Shown: one piece after another, positions 8,221-17,609 of the stretch
How positions within the stretch are numbered: position 1 is the first letter of the stretch
How the letters are laid out: each line of letters begins with the position of its first letter
Source of the DNA: Planctomycetota bacterium
GTDB lineage: Bacteria; Planctomycetota; Phycisphaerae; UBA1845
Direction: 5' to 3'
Assembly: GCA_024280855.1 (NCBI GenBank)
Contig: JAJRPG010000102.1
Span: 1-64,000 of the forward strand
DNA: 64,000 nt
Made by a program: the position numbers and the translations under genes
Notes under the pieces: model-generated
Told to the model about the DNA's origin: nothing
The model's input: the letters and a program-made list of their open reading frames with translations, nothing else
Database searches by the model: none

Positions 8221-9462
8221 ATGCATGATTTAGTAATTAAAAATATCGGTGAATTGGTTGTGGTGCCGCGCGGGCCTATTGGTGGCCGGTCTATGCACGA
8301 AGTCGCTACGATGACTAACGCGGCGATGATTGTGCAGGATGGCCTTATCGCGTGGTTTGGACCTGAAGAAAAATTAGAATCTCCTGCACAGTGCCATGTT
8401 GTTGACGCTCAAGGTGGCTGCGTGATCCCTGGTCTGATTGATTGTCATACCCACACCGTTTTTGCAGGCACGCGCGAAAATGAATTCGTAAAACGCCTGC
8501 AAGGAAAAGCCTATGCCCAGATAGCTGAAGAGGGGGGAGGCATTCGCGTATCCGTTGAAGCGGTTCGAAGTGCGAGTTGTGATGAGCTTGTCGAGCTTGC
8601 GCTGCCACGATTGCGGCGCATGTTGCAAGGCGGCGTGACCACCGTTGAAATTAAAAGCGGATACGGGCTTACGGTTGATGATGAGTTGAAAATGCTCGAA
8701 GCTGTGTCGAAGCTCAAATCGCTTCAGCCAATTGAACTCGTGGGGACGTACTTAGCGGCCCACACCACACCGCGTGAATTTGCGGATCAGCCAGACGCTT
8801 ATCTCGATCTTATTCTTGATGACAAAGTACTATCTCGTGTGCGTGACGAAAAGTTAGCCGAGTTTTGTGATGTGTTTTGTGAGCGGACAGCTTTTTCAGT
8901 AGCTCAGTCACGACGCGTATTGGAAACCGCGAAGCGCTACAACCTGAGGCCAAAATTGCACGCCGATCAGATCACGCAAATCGGTGCATCAGTTTTAGCC
9001 GGCGAGGTTGACGCCATCTCAGCCGACCATTTGGAAACGATTCACGACGAAGGCATAGCTGCCCTGACCAAGGCCGGGTGCGTAGCTGTGCTGCTGCCGG
9101 CTTGTTCATTTTTCCTTGGCGTGGAGCAGGCCCCAGCCAGGCGCATGTTGGAAGCTAATTTGCCAGTGGCTATTGCGACGGATTACAATCCCGGTTCGTC
9201 GATGGTCGAATCGCTCTCCTTAACACTGGGAATCGCCTGTACGCAGATGAAAATGACTCCTACTGAGGTTCTCACCGCCGCCACAGCCAACGCCGCCTCA
9301 GCCATTGACCGACATAACAGGGTCGGAGCGATCGAAACGGGGATGCAAGCCGACCTCGTCCTGCTTGACGTGCCCAATCATCATCAATGGATGTATGAAC
9401 TCGGACGCAACTGTGTCCGATTAGTCATAAAGAAGGGTGAAGTCGTCGTGGGGCAGGCGTAG
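8221..9462 (+). CDS. hutI: Imidazolonepropionase (histidine degradation)
   Basis: 413 residues, the usual family length. HutI hydrolyses 4-imidazolone-5-propanoate to N-formimidoyl-L-glutamate, the third step of histidine breakdown. The amidohydrolase metal site is seen in CHTHTVFAGTRENEF, the substrate loop in EEGGGI, further ligands in LHADQ and DHLE, and the late Asp in ATDYNPGSS. The start at 8221 has no obvious ribosome binding site and is nine bases after the M28 gene stop, so translational coupling is likely. hutH and hutU are not in the window. A reductase gene follows after 45 bases. Confidence 0.95.
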   Translation: MHDLVIKNIGELVVVPRGPIGGRSMHEVATMTNAAMIVQDGLIAWFGPEEKLESPAQCHVVDAQGGCVIPGLIDCHTHTVFAGTRENEFVKRLQGKAYAQIAEEGGGIRVSVEAVRSASCDELVELALPRLRRMLQGGVTTVEIKSGYGLTVDDELKMLEAVSKLKSLQPIELVGTYLAAHTTPREFADQPDAYLDLILDDKVLSRVRDEKLAEFCDVFCERTAFSVAQSRRVLETAKRYNLRPKLHADQITQIGASVLAGEVDAISADHLETIHDEGIAALTKAGCVAVLLPACSFFLGVEQAPARRMLEANLPVAIATDYNPGSSMVESLSLTLGIACTQMKMTPTEVLTAATANAASAIDRHNRVGAIETGMQADLVLLDVPNHHQWMYELGRNCVRLVIKKGEVVVGQA

Positions 9463-9507
9463 TTATTGATAGCGTCTCGATATCGTAATGGTAAAGGCGT
9501 AGCTTGA

Positions 9508-10473
9508 ATGTCAGATTTGAAAAATCAACGTGTCGTCGTCACAGGTGGCGCGGGATTTCTTGGCCAAGCTGTTTGCCGTCAACTAGATAAACTTGCCGTC
9601 AAAGATGTGTTCGTGCCTCGTTCAAGCGAATTTGATTTAACACGAGCGGACCACGTTGCGAGATTATTCGATCACGCCAAACCCGATGTCGTGATTCACT
9701 TAGCCGCGGAAGTCGGTGGCATTGGCGCCAATCGTTTACACCCAGGCCGGTTTTTCTACGCCAACTTAGCTATGGGTTTGCATCTGATCGAACAGGCCCG
9801 TCAAAGCCATCTCAAGAAATTTGTTCAAATCGGCACCGTTTGTAGCTATCCAAAATTTTGCCCACCGCCGTTCCAGGAGAGTGCTTTATGGGATGGCTAT
9901 CCAGAGGAGACGAATGCGCCCTATGGCGTAGCTAAGCGTGCGCTGGGTGTGATGTTGGACGCCTATCACCGTGAGTATAACTTAGATAGTTTGATGCTCA
10001 TTCCGGTAAATCTTTTTGGTCCAGGCGATAATTTCGATCTGCAAACTTCTCACGTCATCCCAGCTATGATTCGAAAATTTTGCGAAGCCTGCGATAAGGG
10101 GTTAGACGAAGTCACCTGTTGGGGGAGTGGGCTGGTGAGTCGAGAGTTTCTTTTTGTGGAAGACGCTGCCCAGGCTATTGTTCAGGCCAGCGACCAGGTG
10201 AGCGTGACGGAGCCGATAAACCTGGGGACCGGGAGAGAAATTCAGATAGCCGACCTCGCAGCGATGATTGCGAAAATATGCGGGTTCACCGGACGCATCA
10301 TCTGGGACGCCTCCCAGCCTGACGGTCAGCCTCGACGACAGCTTGACACCTCACGAGCAAAGAATCTTTTTGGTTGGCAGGCAAAAACTTCGCTGGAAGA
10401 CGGACTCGCTCAAACTGTTTCCTGGTGGCAAAAGCAACTTGCCGCCTGCCCACCTGCTGTATCTGCCAAATAA
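9508..10473 (+). CDS. fcl: GDP-L-fucose synthase-like NAD(P)-dependent epimerase/reductase
   Basis: 321 residues, matching the family length. An N-terminal Rossmann motif (GGAGFLGQAV) binds NADP, HLAAEVGGIGANR is characteristic of the Fcl group, and the catalytic Tyr-xxx-Lys pair is in YGVAKRALG; GSGLVSREFLFVEDAA is also typical. The enzyme converts GDP-4-keto-6-deoxymannose to GDP-L-fucose for surface polysaccharides. The partner GDP-mannose dehydratase gene is not nearby, and the upstream neighbour is hutI, so the pathway placement rests on the motifs alone. A related sugar epimerase remains possible. Confidence 0.85.
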   Translation: MSDLKNQRVVVTGGAGFLGQAVCRQLDKLAVKDVFVPRSSEFDLTRADHVARLFDHAKPDVVIHLAAEVGGIGANRLHPGRFFYANLAMGLHLIEQARQSHLKKFVQIGTVCSYPKFCPPPFQESALWDGYPEETNAPYGVAKRALGVMLDAYHREYNLDSLMLIPVNLFGPGDNFDLQTSHVIPAMIRKFCEACDKGLDEVTCWGSGLVSREFLFVEDAAQAIVQASDQVSVTEPINLGTGREIQIADLAAMIAKICGFTGRIIWDASQPDGQPRRQLDTSRAKNLFGWQAKTSLEDGLAQTVSWWQKQLAACPPAVSAK

Positions 10474-10623
10474 TGACGGCGGTTGTGTCGAATTGTCTGA
10501 AAATGGCTCTGTAACTCGCATGGCCGATTACAAACTACTACGCACTTTCAACTTGCCTCGTTTACCGTCGAGAAATACAATCTATAGTGGTGCGAAACGG
10601 TGACAGAACGCACCGTATCGCAT

Positions 10624-12324
10624 ATGACTGACAAGATGAATTCACTTATGAATCTTCCAGGAAAAATCCACGGCTTTGGTTACGCGATAGTGCCCATTAT
10701 CGCAGTGCTAATTTGCACGCACCATGTGCAGGGCGGAGCCGATGAACCCATTGATATTTCTCAGGCAAAGCCCGGCTATGCCAGTGTCATCACGCTGCAA
10801 GGCGAGATTACAGATGTCATGGTGGATAGTCTCAGACGTCGAATTGATGAAGCCGTTCAAGACGGCGCATCTACGATCATATTTGACATGGACACGCCCG
10901 GCGGGCTAGTGACCAGTTCCATCGCTATCGGCGACATGATTCGTAACTTGAAGGACATCAAGACTGTGGCTTGGGTGAATCCCAACGCTCATTCCGGCGG
11001 CTCCATCGTCGCGGTCGCCTGCGACGAAATCGTCATGGCTAGGTCTTCTCGCATCGGTGACTCGCAGGTCATCACCATGGAAGGCGCTATTCCGAAAGAG
11101 ATGCAAGCCAAAGCATACACGCCAGTCCTTGCAGATTTTCGCGCCTCGTCCAGGCTCAATGGCTACAGTCAGGTATTGTCGGAAGCGTTCGTATTGCCAG
11201 ACCGGGAAGTGTGGTGGATTGAACATAAGCTTTCCGGTGATCGGAAATTTGTTTTCGCGGAGGATAAAATAAAGCTAGTCGGTGGAGAAGCCTCGCCGCG
11301 TGCGACTGGTGCTGAGGATGAGTCTGACGAAACCGATGAGAAGAGCGATGATAAACCAAAGCCCGCACCTGAGTCGCCCAGGTCGCTCGATTCCTATGGC
11401 TGGCAGTTGGTTGAAACTTATTATGACGCGGTTATGGAAATGGATGTCGATACCATTCAGCCCGTCGTTCGCAACGATCAGTTATTAGAAATGTCAGCCG
11501 GCGAAGCCCAGGCGTATGGCTTTAGTAAAGGCGTCGTCGCCAACGAAAAAGAGCTTCGCACCCGGTATGACATTACCGAACTAACCCGTCTCGTACCGTC
11601 ATGGTCAGAAGCCTTAGCCTATTGGCTGACGTCTATGTACGTCCGCGGCTTCTTAATGGTCATCATCATGCTCGGCGCTTATGTAGAGTTTCACACGCCT
11701 GGTGTAGGCGTGCCTGGTTTGGTCGCTCTTATTAGTTTAGGTGTTTTCGTCGGCGCACCCTATGCGGCAGGCCTGGCGAACATTTGGGAAATCGTTTTTA
11801 TCGGCGCAGGCATCATCCTCATCGCCTTGGAAGTTTTTGTCATTCCCGGCTTCGGCGTGCCCGGCATCTTGGGCCTTTTCTTACTCGTTGCGGGCCTGCT
11901 TTTCACCTTCGTGCCTGATGAGCCAGGCCGATTGATCCCGCTTTATATTCCGGAGCTACCTTCAACCATGAAATGGTTAAGTCAAGCCATTATCACAATG
12001 GTTTCATCAATGATCGCCTCGCTGATAGGCATCGTGATATTACAGAAATATCTGCCACGCATACCGATGTTTGGTCGATTAATCCCAGCCAACCCCATGC
12101 CTTCCGAAGTGCAGATTCAGGATGCCTATCGAGGCGCAGCCAGGGTGGGTGACATTGGCATGACAGAAACTACATTGCGTCCAGCGGGTAAAGCCAGGTT
12201 CGGCGGCATGGTGGTAGATGTGGTCGCCCAAGGCGAATTCGTGGAACCAAATACCAAGGTGCAGGTCGTCGAGCGGCGCGGCAACCATGTTGTCGTACAT
12301 CCCCTCGATGATTCACAGGCCTAG
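10624..12324 (+). CDS. Long NfeD-family membrane protein with ClpP-like protease domain
   Basis: About 566 residues from the ATG at 10624 (a GTG at 10600 is also in frame; neither has a strong ribosome binding site). A signal peptide or anchor lies near residues 15-35. A ClpP/crotonase-like serine protease domain follows, with ASTIIFDMDTPGG and the nucleophile region NPNAHSGGSIVAVACDEIVM. The loop is SGG where many relatives have SAG. A charged linker (about residues 225-255) separates it from four to five membrane segments and a C-terminal OB-fold NfeD domain (about 490-566). Long NfeD proteins are the partners of stomatin/flotillin proteins, and here floA lies two genes downstream. Inferred role: membrane proteolysis or scaffold in flotillin microdomains. 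Confidence 0.88.
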   Translation: MTDKMNSLMNLPGKIHGFGYAIVPIIAVLICTHHVQGGADEPIDISQAKPGYASVITLQGEITDVMVDSLRRRIDEAVQDGASTIIFDMDTPGGLVTSSIAIGDMIRNLKDIKTVAWVNPNAHSGGSIVAVACDEIVMARSSRIGDSQVITMEGAIPKEMQAKAYTPVLADFRASSRLNGYSQVLSEAFVLPDREVWWIEHKLSGDRKFVFAEDKIKLVGGEASPRATGAEDESDETDEKSDDKPKPAPESPRSLDSYGWQLVETYYDAVMEMDVDTIQPVVRNDQLLEMSAGEAQAYGFSKGVVANEKELRTRYDITELTRLVPSWSEALAYWLTSMYVRGFLMVIIMLGAYVEFHTPGVGVPGLVALISLGVFVGAPYAAGLANIWEIVFIGAGIILIALEVFVIPGFGVPGILGLFLLVAGLLFTFVPDEPGRLIPLYIPELPSTMKWLSQAIITMVSSMIASLIGIVILQKYLPRIPMFGRLIPANPMPSEVQIQDAYRGAARVGDIGMTETTLRPAGKARFGGMVVDVVAQGEFVEPNTKVQVVERRGNHVVVHPLDDSQA

Positions 12325-12356
12325 ATAAAGCGTCTTCCAGCGTTCAAGAGATAAGT

Positions 12357-12845
12357 ATGTCAGAGCTTTCGACCATCGCGTTGCTATTTCTAGCTGGCAC
12401 AATTGTGCTTATCCTGGAGATATTCATTCCGTCCTACGGCGTGTTGTGCGTCGTAGGCGTGGGTTTGTTAATCGCAGCGATAGTCAAGACCTTCGCTTAT
12501 GGCGGGGATACTGCCGGCATCATAGCTATCATCGCGTGTAGCATTTTACTACCAACGATGGCCTATATCTCTGTAAAGTATTGGCGACAAACGCCCATCG
12601 GTCGGCGCATTGTCCCACCCAATCCCATGCTGACTGAGGCCGACATTGCCTCTCTCACAAAGCTAAAAACGCTAGTCGGGCAAACCGGTAAAACAGTATC
12701 CCCCCTCAGGCCGGTAGGCATATGTACGTTTGAGGGCAAGCGTCTATCCTGTGTCGCAGAGGTTGGCGCGGTAGATGCCGGCGTCGATGTCGTCGCGATG
12801 GGAATCAAAAATGGTAACCTAACAGTAAGACAGCAGGAAACATAA
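12357..12845 (+). CDS. Short NfeD-family membrane protein
   Basis: 162 residues. Two or three hydrophobic segments in residues 5-75 (FLAGTIVLILEIFIPSYG and neighbours) are followed by an OB-fold-like C-terminal domain (about 100-160, LVGQTGKTVSPLRPVG and GKRLSCVAEVG), which is the short NfeD1b layout without a protease domain. Its C-terminal half is similar to that of the long NfeD just upstream (both have RRIVPPNPM / GRLIPANPM before the OB domain), so the pair looks like an old duplication with loss of the protease part. It starts 32 bases after the long NfeD and lies 71 bases before floA. Confidence 0.88.
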   Translation: MSELSTIALLFLAGTIVLILEIFIPSYGVLCVVGVGLLIAAIVKTFAYGGDTAGIIAIIACSILLPTMAYISVKYWRQTPIGRRIVPPNPMLTEADIASLTKLKTLVGQTGKTVSPLRPVGICTFEGKRLSCVAEVGAVDAGVDVVAMGIKNGNLTVRQQET

Positions 12846-12916
12846 GAGTCAGCCGGGCTTTGCCAATGGGCGACGCAGCGGCATACTGATTGAATTGCAA
12901 TAGAAAGGCAGATTTA

Positions 12917-13954
12917 ATGAACGCATTTATTACAAACTTAATAGCTCAGTCTACATGGGTAACGGGCGGGGCAGTGATAGCCGGCATCGTCATCCTGGTG
13001 ATGTTTTTTATCGTCGCCCAGTTTTTCAGAATTTGGCTACAGGCGTATATGAGTAACGCCGACGTCAGCTTATTAGACTTGATCGGCATGCGCCTGCGAA
13101 AGGTCGACCCCATGACAATCGTGCTTTGCAGAATTCAGATGGTCAAAGCGGGCATTCATGACGTTGATGTGAATGATTTGGAAAGTCACTATCTTGCTGG
13201 CGGTCGTCTGCTAAATGTGTCTCGTGCCATGATTTCCGCCAATCGCGCTCAGATTGATCTTGATTGGCGAAAGGCCTGTGCGATTGATTTAGCCGGTCGA
13301 GATATCATCGACGCAGTCAACACCAGCGTGAACCCAAAAGTGATCGATGTGCCAAATCCCGAAGGGGGCAAAAGATCGATCGACGCCGTAGCTATGGACG
13401 GTATTCAGCTTAAAGCAAAAGCCCGGGTTACAGTTAAGACCAACATCGCCCAGCTAATTGGTGGTGCTACGGAAGAGACCATCGTCGCACGAGTTGGTGA
13501 AGGTATCGTCAGTGCCATTGGTTCGGCTGAAACTCACAAAGTCGTACTCGAAAATCCCGACCGAATTAGTAAGGCTGTGCTAGCGAAAGGCCTGGACTCT
13601 GGTACCGCTTTTGAGATTCTCTCAATTGATATAGCCGACATCGACGTAGGCCAAAACATTGGTGCGAAGCTCCAAGCAGACCAAGCAGAGGCGGATAAGC
13701 GGCGATTCCAAGCTGAGGCAGAAAAACGACGAGCGATGGCTATAGCTCAAGCAGCAGAAAACCGAGCCAAGGTCGAAGAAAACAAAGCCGTGGTCGTCCT
13801 AGCAGAGGCCGAAGTGCCCAAGGCGATGGCTGATGCGTTCCGCAGTGGAAACATGGGCATCATGGACTATTACCGTATGAAAAACATCCAGGCTGATACC
13901 ACCATGCGAAATTCGATAGGCAAAGATGACACGACCGGCGAACAAAAGACTTAG
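12917..13954 (+). CDS. floA: Flotillin-like protein FloA
   Basis: 345 residues from the ATG at 12917 with AGAAAGG upstream; an upstream TTG at 12890 is unlikely. An N-terminal membrane segment (about residues 12-35, [18 protein letters not shown]) is followed by a PHB/SPFH-like domain and a long alanine/glutamate helical region (about 245-310), ending in [23 protein letters not shown], the hallmark C-terminus of the FloA/YqfA family. FloA forms membrane foci that organise lipid-raft-like microdomains and signalling or secretion partners. The two NfeD genes directly upstream support this assignment. A family C hairpin repeat begins 13 bases after the stop. Confidence 0.93.
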   Translation: MNAFITNLIAQSTWVTGGAVIAGIVILVMFFIVAQFFRIWLQAYMSNADVSLLDLIGMRLRKVDPMTIVLCRIQMVKAGIHDVDVNDLESHYLAGGRLLNVSRAMISANRAQIDLDWRKACAIDLAGRDIIDAVNTSVNPKVIDVPNPEGGKRSIDAVAMDGIQLKAKARVTVKTNIAQLIGGATEETIVARVGEGIVSAIGSAETHKVVLENPDRISKAVLAKGLDSGTAFEILSIDIADIDVGQNIGAKLQADQAEADKRRFQAEAEKRRAMAIAQAAENRAKVEENKAVVVLAEAEVPKAMADAFRSGNMGIMDYYRMKNIQADTTMRNSIGKDDTTGEQKT

Positions 13955-13966
13955 CATGAGGTGGGT

Positions 13967-14005
13967 CGGGTGGCATGGGTAAACCACTGTTTACCCGTGT
14001 CTTCA
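13967..14005 (-). repeat. Dispersed hairpin repeat family C, copy 2 (inverted)
   Basis: Reverse complement of the family C unit: CGGGTGGCATGGGTAAAC, a short loop, then GTTTACCCGTGTCTTC. It sits 13 bases after floA. Confidence 0.8.
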
Positions 14006-14017
14006 AGTGGGTGCAGA

Positions 14018-14045
14018 CGTCATTCCCGCCTGCGCGGGAATGACG
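14018..14045. repeat. Perfect 12-bp hairpin (family D)
   Basis: CGTCATTCCCGC (14018-14029), loop CTGC, GCGGGAATGACG (14034-14045). Lies directly beside the family C copy. There is no T run, so it may stabilise the floA transcript end rather than act as a classic terminator. Confidence 0.85.
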
Positions 14046-14109
14046 CAGTATTTGTTGTTAAGCGAATTAGATAGTTGCCTTGTTTTGGACTAAGTAGAAA
14101 GTGTTCAAC

Positions 14110-14790
14110 ATGTTAACGAACCAATTACACCCTGTCTTAGCTGAGTCGAGTTTTGACGGTTGGGTTAAAATTTTATTTTTCATCTTGATCTTCGGTGGCT
14201 CTGCGCTGGGCACAATTTTGAAAAAAATCATCGCACACTTCACTCCGAATGAGGAAGAAAACACACCCGCTCAGCCCCAGTCGTCTCGTCCTGATATTCG
14301 TCGGCGAGCGCCAAGCGCCCCCGTAGCTAGGCCTTTGAATGCTCCTCGACCAGATGCGCGCAGGGAAAAAGTTTCGCCAATGCGTCCGCTGAGTGAAACG
14401 CTTGCGCCGCTGCGTCCGGTCGCGGGTTTTCCAAAACCAGAAAAACCTGTCAGACCAGCGAGGCCCGCACCAGCAACTGTCAGACCGCCGACACCATCGA
14501 AACAAACTCGCAGTCGCCGCAGGCCGGTGCAGGAGCAACCCTCCGCTAGCGTGCAGCAACAAAGCCCACCCCCTCAAAAACCCAAGGACCAGCATGAGCA
14601 TGGCTTATTGGTCGATTTGCATGAAGACGGCGAGCAATTGGTCGATGAATTAGCCCAGTCCGAAAAGAAAATTAGTCCACGCGACAGGCTATTGGGTTCG
14701 CGAGACGGCCTGCGTGACGCGATGATATTAAGCGAAGTCCTAAGCCCTCCGCTAGCGATGCGTGATGACTCTAATACGTTTGGTTCTTAG
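14110..14790 (+). CDS. Proline-rich single-pass membrane protein downstream of floA
   Basis: 226 residues from the ATG at 14110 (a GTG at 14101 is in frame). One membrane segment near residues 20-40 (WVKILFFILIFGGSALGTIL) is followed by a long Pro/Arg/Ala-rich region (about 50-160) with repeats of the type RPxxxxxPxR, and a short C-terminal conserved-looking segment (RDRLLGSRDGLRDAMILSEVLSPPLAMR broken here as DAMILSEVLSPPLAM). I do not recognise a named family. It follows floA on the same strand with a 155-base gap that contains two hairpins, so it may be cotranscribed at a lower level. Possible role: tethering of partners to the FloA domain (inference only). Confidence 0.65.
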   Translation: MLTNQLHPVLAESSFDGWVKILFFILIFGGSALGTILKKIIAHFTPNEEENTPAQPQSSRPDIRRRAPSAPVARPLNAPRPDARREKVSPMRPLSETLAPLRPVAGFPKPEKPVRPARPAPATVRPPTPSKQTRSRRRPVQEQPSASVQQQSPPPQKPKDQHEHGLLVDLHEDGEQLVDELAQSEKKISPRDRLLGSRDGLRDAMILSEVLSPPLAMRDDSNTFGS

Positions 14791-14800
14791 AAAGCGATGA

Positions 14801-16189
14801 TTACTTCAGCCCATACTCGCGCAGTTTTCGATAAAGGGTTCGCGCGCCAATACCCAGCGCCGCAGCCGTCTTTTCTCGATTACCACCCAACATCCGAAGC
14901 GTATTCATAATATGCAGTCGCTCCACGTCAGCCATTTTCATCCCGGCTAAGTTCGGCGGACCCGTGGGAACCATATCGGTGCATGGTTGAAGCGCAGGCG
15001 GTAAATCATCAACCCCCAACACCTGGCCCTCCGCTTCCAAACACATTAGATGAACCACATTTTTAAGCTCCCGAACATTGCCAGGCCAAGTGTAGTTCAT
15101 CATCTTTCGCAGCGTTTCAGGGGCTAGCTCTTCGATGCTTAGGCCAAGCTCCTTGTTCGACTGCTGGATGAACTGTTGGATAAGAATCGGAATGTCTTCG
15201 CGCCGCTCACGCAAAGATGGCAGTTTAATCGCCCCTTGAGCATGGATGCGGTAGAAGAGGTCTTCTCGAAATTTTTCTTCCTGAACCAATTGGCTAAGGT
15301 CTTTGTTGGTAGCTGCGATGAACCGCACATCAAAGTTTTGTATTTCGTTACTACCGACCTGGATGACTTCGCCGGTTTCCAAGGTGCGCAATAGTTTCGC
15401 CTGCATCGTCAGCGGCATGTCACCGATTTCATCCAAAAAGAGTGTGCCTTTGTCAGCCGCTTCGACCAGGCCTTTTCTGTCTGCAATCGCCCCGGTAAAC
15501 GCGCCCTTTACGTGGCCAAAGAGTTCGCTTTCCAGAAGTGTTTCGCTGACGGCTGCACAGTTAAGAACCCGAAAAGGCTTGCCAGCCCGTGAGCTATTTT
15601 GATGAACCGCTTGCGCGAATAATTCTTTACCCGTACCCGTTTCGCCTACGATGAGTACGGTACTCTTGCTGCGAGCCAGTTTGCGCGTTCTTTTAATTTG
15701 CCGCATGATAGCCTCGGACGAGCCGATGATGCCGCCGAAGTCAAAAGACTTATCAAGCTGTTGTTTGAGCAATCGAGACGCCCTAGCTGATGCCGCCTTC
15801 TTTGCGGCTCGTTCCACCTTGTCACGCAAAATATCAATGTCGAGGGGCTTTATCAGATAATCATAAGCCCGATGATCGCTATCCTGGCTCAGAGCTTCCC
15901 GTGCGAGCGACTCGCTACCGTGTGCGGTAATCAGAATCACTTCGGTATCCGGGCTAAGCTTCTTCGCGGTTTTGAGTACGTCCATACCCGAAATTTTCCC
16001 ACCCAATTTGTAGTCCGTGACAACCACATCAGGCTGGCGATGCTTAATACTATCCACAGCCTGCTGCCCGGACGTGACCAGATTGCAGGCGCACTTTGAC
16101 CGCTGCAAAGCTTCAAGAATGGCTTCGCCGTGGGCAACTTCGTCCTCCACGATGAGGACAAACGCAGTATCAGCTGGGGTATCAGTCAT
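14801..16189 (-). CDS. NtrC-family sigma-54-dependent response regulator
   Basis: 462 residues with the full three-domain layout. The receiver domain (1-125) has Asp59 in VVVTDYKLGG as the likely phosphorylation site. The AAA+ domain has Walker A GETGTGKE (about 180), the sigma-54 contact loop GAFTGA (about 233) and Walker B GTLFLDEIGDM. The C-terminal Fis-type helix-turn-helix (about 425-462) reads GGNREKTAAALGIGARTLYRKLREYG. Such proteins open promoters bound by sigma-54 RNA polymerase when phosphorylated. The histidine kinase gene 80 bases upstream on the same strand is the obvious partner. The regulated genes are not identified; I could not find a clean -24/-12 promoter in the window. Confidence 0.95.
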   Translation of the reverse strand: MTDTPADTAFVLIVEDEVAHGEAILEALQRSKCACNLVTSGQQAVDSIKHRQPDVVVTDYKLGGKISGMDVLKTAKKLSPDTEVILITAHGSESLAREALSQDSDHRAYDYLIKPLDIDILRDKVERAAKKAASARASRLLKQQLDKSFDFGGIIGSSEAIMRQIKRTRKLARSKSTVLIVGETGTGKELFAQAVHQNSSRAGKPFRVLNCAAVSETLLESELFGHVKGAFTGAIADRKGLVEAADKGTLFLDEIGDMPLTMQAKLLRTLETGEVIQVGSNEIQNFDVRFIAATNKDLSQLVQEEKFREDLFYRIHAQGAIKLPSLRERREDIPILIQQFIQQSNKELGLSIEELAPETLRKMMNYTWPGNVRELKNVVHLMCLEAEGQVLGVDDLPPALQPCTDMVPTGPPNLAGMKMADVERLHIMNTLRMLGGNREKTAAALGIGARTLYRKLREYGLK

Positions 16190-16269
16190 AACTACCGTAT
16201 TCTATAGCACTTACCAAACAAGTGTAGCGTCGCCATGCGAAAATTTCCCGGGAACGTCGCTATGAGGCA

Positions 16270-17007
16270 TTACGGCGTATCGGGGCTTGTCCGTGGTAGG
16301 GTCATCGTAAACGTTGTGCCTACGCCCGGCTGGCTAATGACATCAAGCAAACCGCCATGATCGCGCACGATCCGCTGTGTCATGGATAAGCCAAGCCCCG
16401 TCCCGCTTTTTTTGGTTGAGAAAAACGGTTTGAAAATTCGCTCACGATCTTCTTTCGTCATTCCAACGCCATCATCCCGAACGGAAATGATTGAAGCCTC
16501 ATCGGTCTGAGATAGTTCAATTTCGATGACACCGCCTTGGGGCAAAGCTTGTTGTGCGTTGATGACAATGTTGAACAGCGCCTGGCTCAACAGGTTTTCA
16601 TCTGCGACAGCTATCTGAGGCTGGTCTGCGCCTTTGACGCTGACGGTGATGCCAAGGTTCAGGGCTAAGGGTTCGAAAAATTCCAACAGCCTGCGCACCA
16701 CTTGGCTAAGGTCCGTCTCGCGCGGCGTCACTTCGCTCGGGCCTACCAATCGGAGAAAATCATCGAACAGGCTTTGTAATCGCTCCGCTTCGCGGCGTAG
16801 GGTTTCAACTTTGAGCAGCGACCGACGCCGAAGATCTGTTATGTCGATATCGCTATCTTGCAGGTCTTCAGCCAGCAATTTCAGATTTACCATCATGGTA
16901 GAAAGCGGGTTACGTAGCTCGTGGGCTAACCCGCCTGCGAGTTCGGACATCTCGTGTATGGTTTGTTGGAATTTCTGGGGAGAAAAATCTTGCGCAGTCA
17001 TGGGCAA
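16270..17007 (-). CDS. Soluble NtrB-like sensor histidine kinase
   Basis: 245 residues. The HisKA helix carries His29 in GGLAHELRNPLSTM. The HATPase domain has the N box (NIVINAQQAL), G1 (VRDDGVGM), F (FKPFFSTKKSG) and G2 (GTGLGLSMTQRIV) boxes. There is no membrane segment and almost no N-terminal sensor region, so the input must come from a partner protein or a very short N-terminus; many NtrB-type kinases carry a PAS domain that is absent here. The gene precedes the NtrC-type regulator by 80 bases on the same strand, forming a two-component pair. An ATG at 17001 is an alternative start. Confidence 0.93.
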   Translation of the reverse strand: MPMTAQDFSPQKFQQTIHEMSELAGGLAHELRNPLSTMMVNLKLLAEDLQDSDIDITDLRRRSLLKVETLRREAERLQSLFDDFLRLVGPSEVTPRETDLSQVVRRLLEFFEPLALNLGITVSVKGADQPQIAVADENLLSQALFNIVINAQQALPQGGVIEIELSQTDEASIISVRDDGVGMTKEDRERIFKPFFSTKKSGTGLGLSMTQRIVRDHGGLLDVISQPGVGTTFTMTLPRTSPDTP

Positions 17008-17101
17008 ACGATTCTACAGAATGGAGCAACGGACATACCGCGACTTCACCCAATCGATTCGAAAATAGTAAACGTGCGGCGTAAGCGGAGGTAATACTCA
17101 G

Positions 17102-17338
17102 CTATGACGCTTCTTCGTCTTCAGGTCTATCAGGCTCCAGCGATTTTACGTTCTTAGCCTGCGGGCCTTTGTCGGAATCAACCAATTCATATTCGACCCG
17201 ATCACCGTCGCGCAGCTTGCGAAAGCCGTCGCCATCAATGCCCGAATAATGGACGAAAATATCCGTCGATTCGTCCTCGCCCGTGATGAAACCAAAACCT
17301 TTTTTAGTGTCGAACCACTTCACTACACCTTGCGACAT
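17102..17338 (-). CDS. Cold shock domain protein
   Basis: 78 residues. The cold-shock OB fold shows RNP1 (KGFGFI at about 13-18) and RNP2 (DIFVHYSGI at about 26-34), followed by a short acidic tail (PDRPEDEEAS) longer than in E. coli CspA. These proteins bind single-stranded RNA and DNA and melt RNA structure during cold or growth changes. It lies between PNPase and the histidine kinase on the same strand, but gaps of 271 and 94 bases suggest its own transcript. AAGGAGAATTGAC precedes the ATG. Confidence 0.95.
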   Translation of the reverse strand: MSQGVVKWFDTKKGFGFITGEDESTDIFVHYSGIDGDGFRKLRDGDRVEYELVDSDKGPQAKNVKSLEPDRPEDEEAS

Positions 17339-17609
17339 GTCAATTCTCCTTCGCTTCGATAGTTAAATCATCGAAGTGCACGGTACACCTAACTATCACA
17401 CCGCGGCCAATAAGAGACTGGCCAGATAATGCGCCCGATCTGTCAATGGTGCATGTCATACACCGGCCCTTTGCCATGAGAACACCTACACGACGCAGCG
17501 ACAAGTGTTCTAAGTAGACGCCTTCTGTGCACGATCCTCGCCCCACTCGCTAGACAAGTCAAGGGCTAGGATCAGCTAGACTAAGCCGAAAACCGAAAAA
17601 ACAAGTTTT

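Noticed and set aside
14173-14601. Minus-strand frame of 142 codons opposite the proline-rich protein
   Set aside because: Arg/Trp-rich antisense shadow without start signals.
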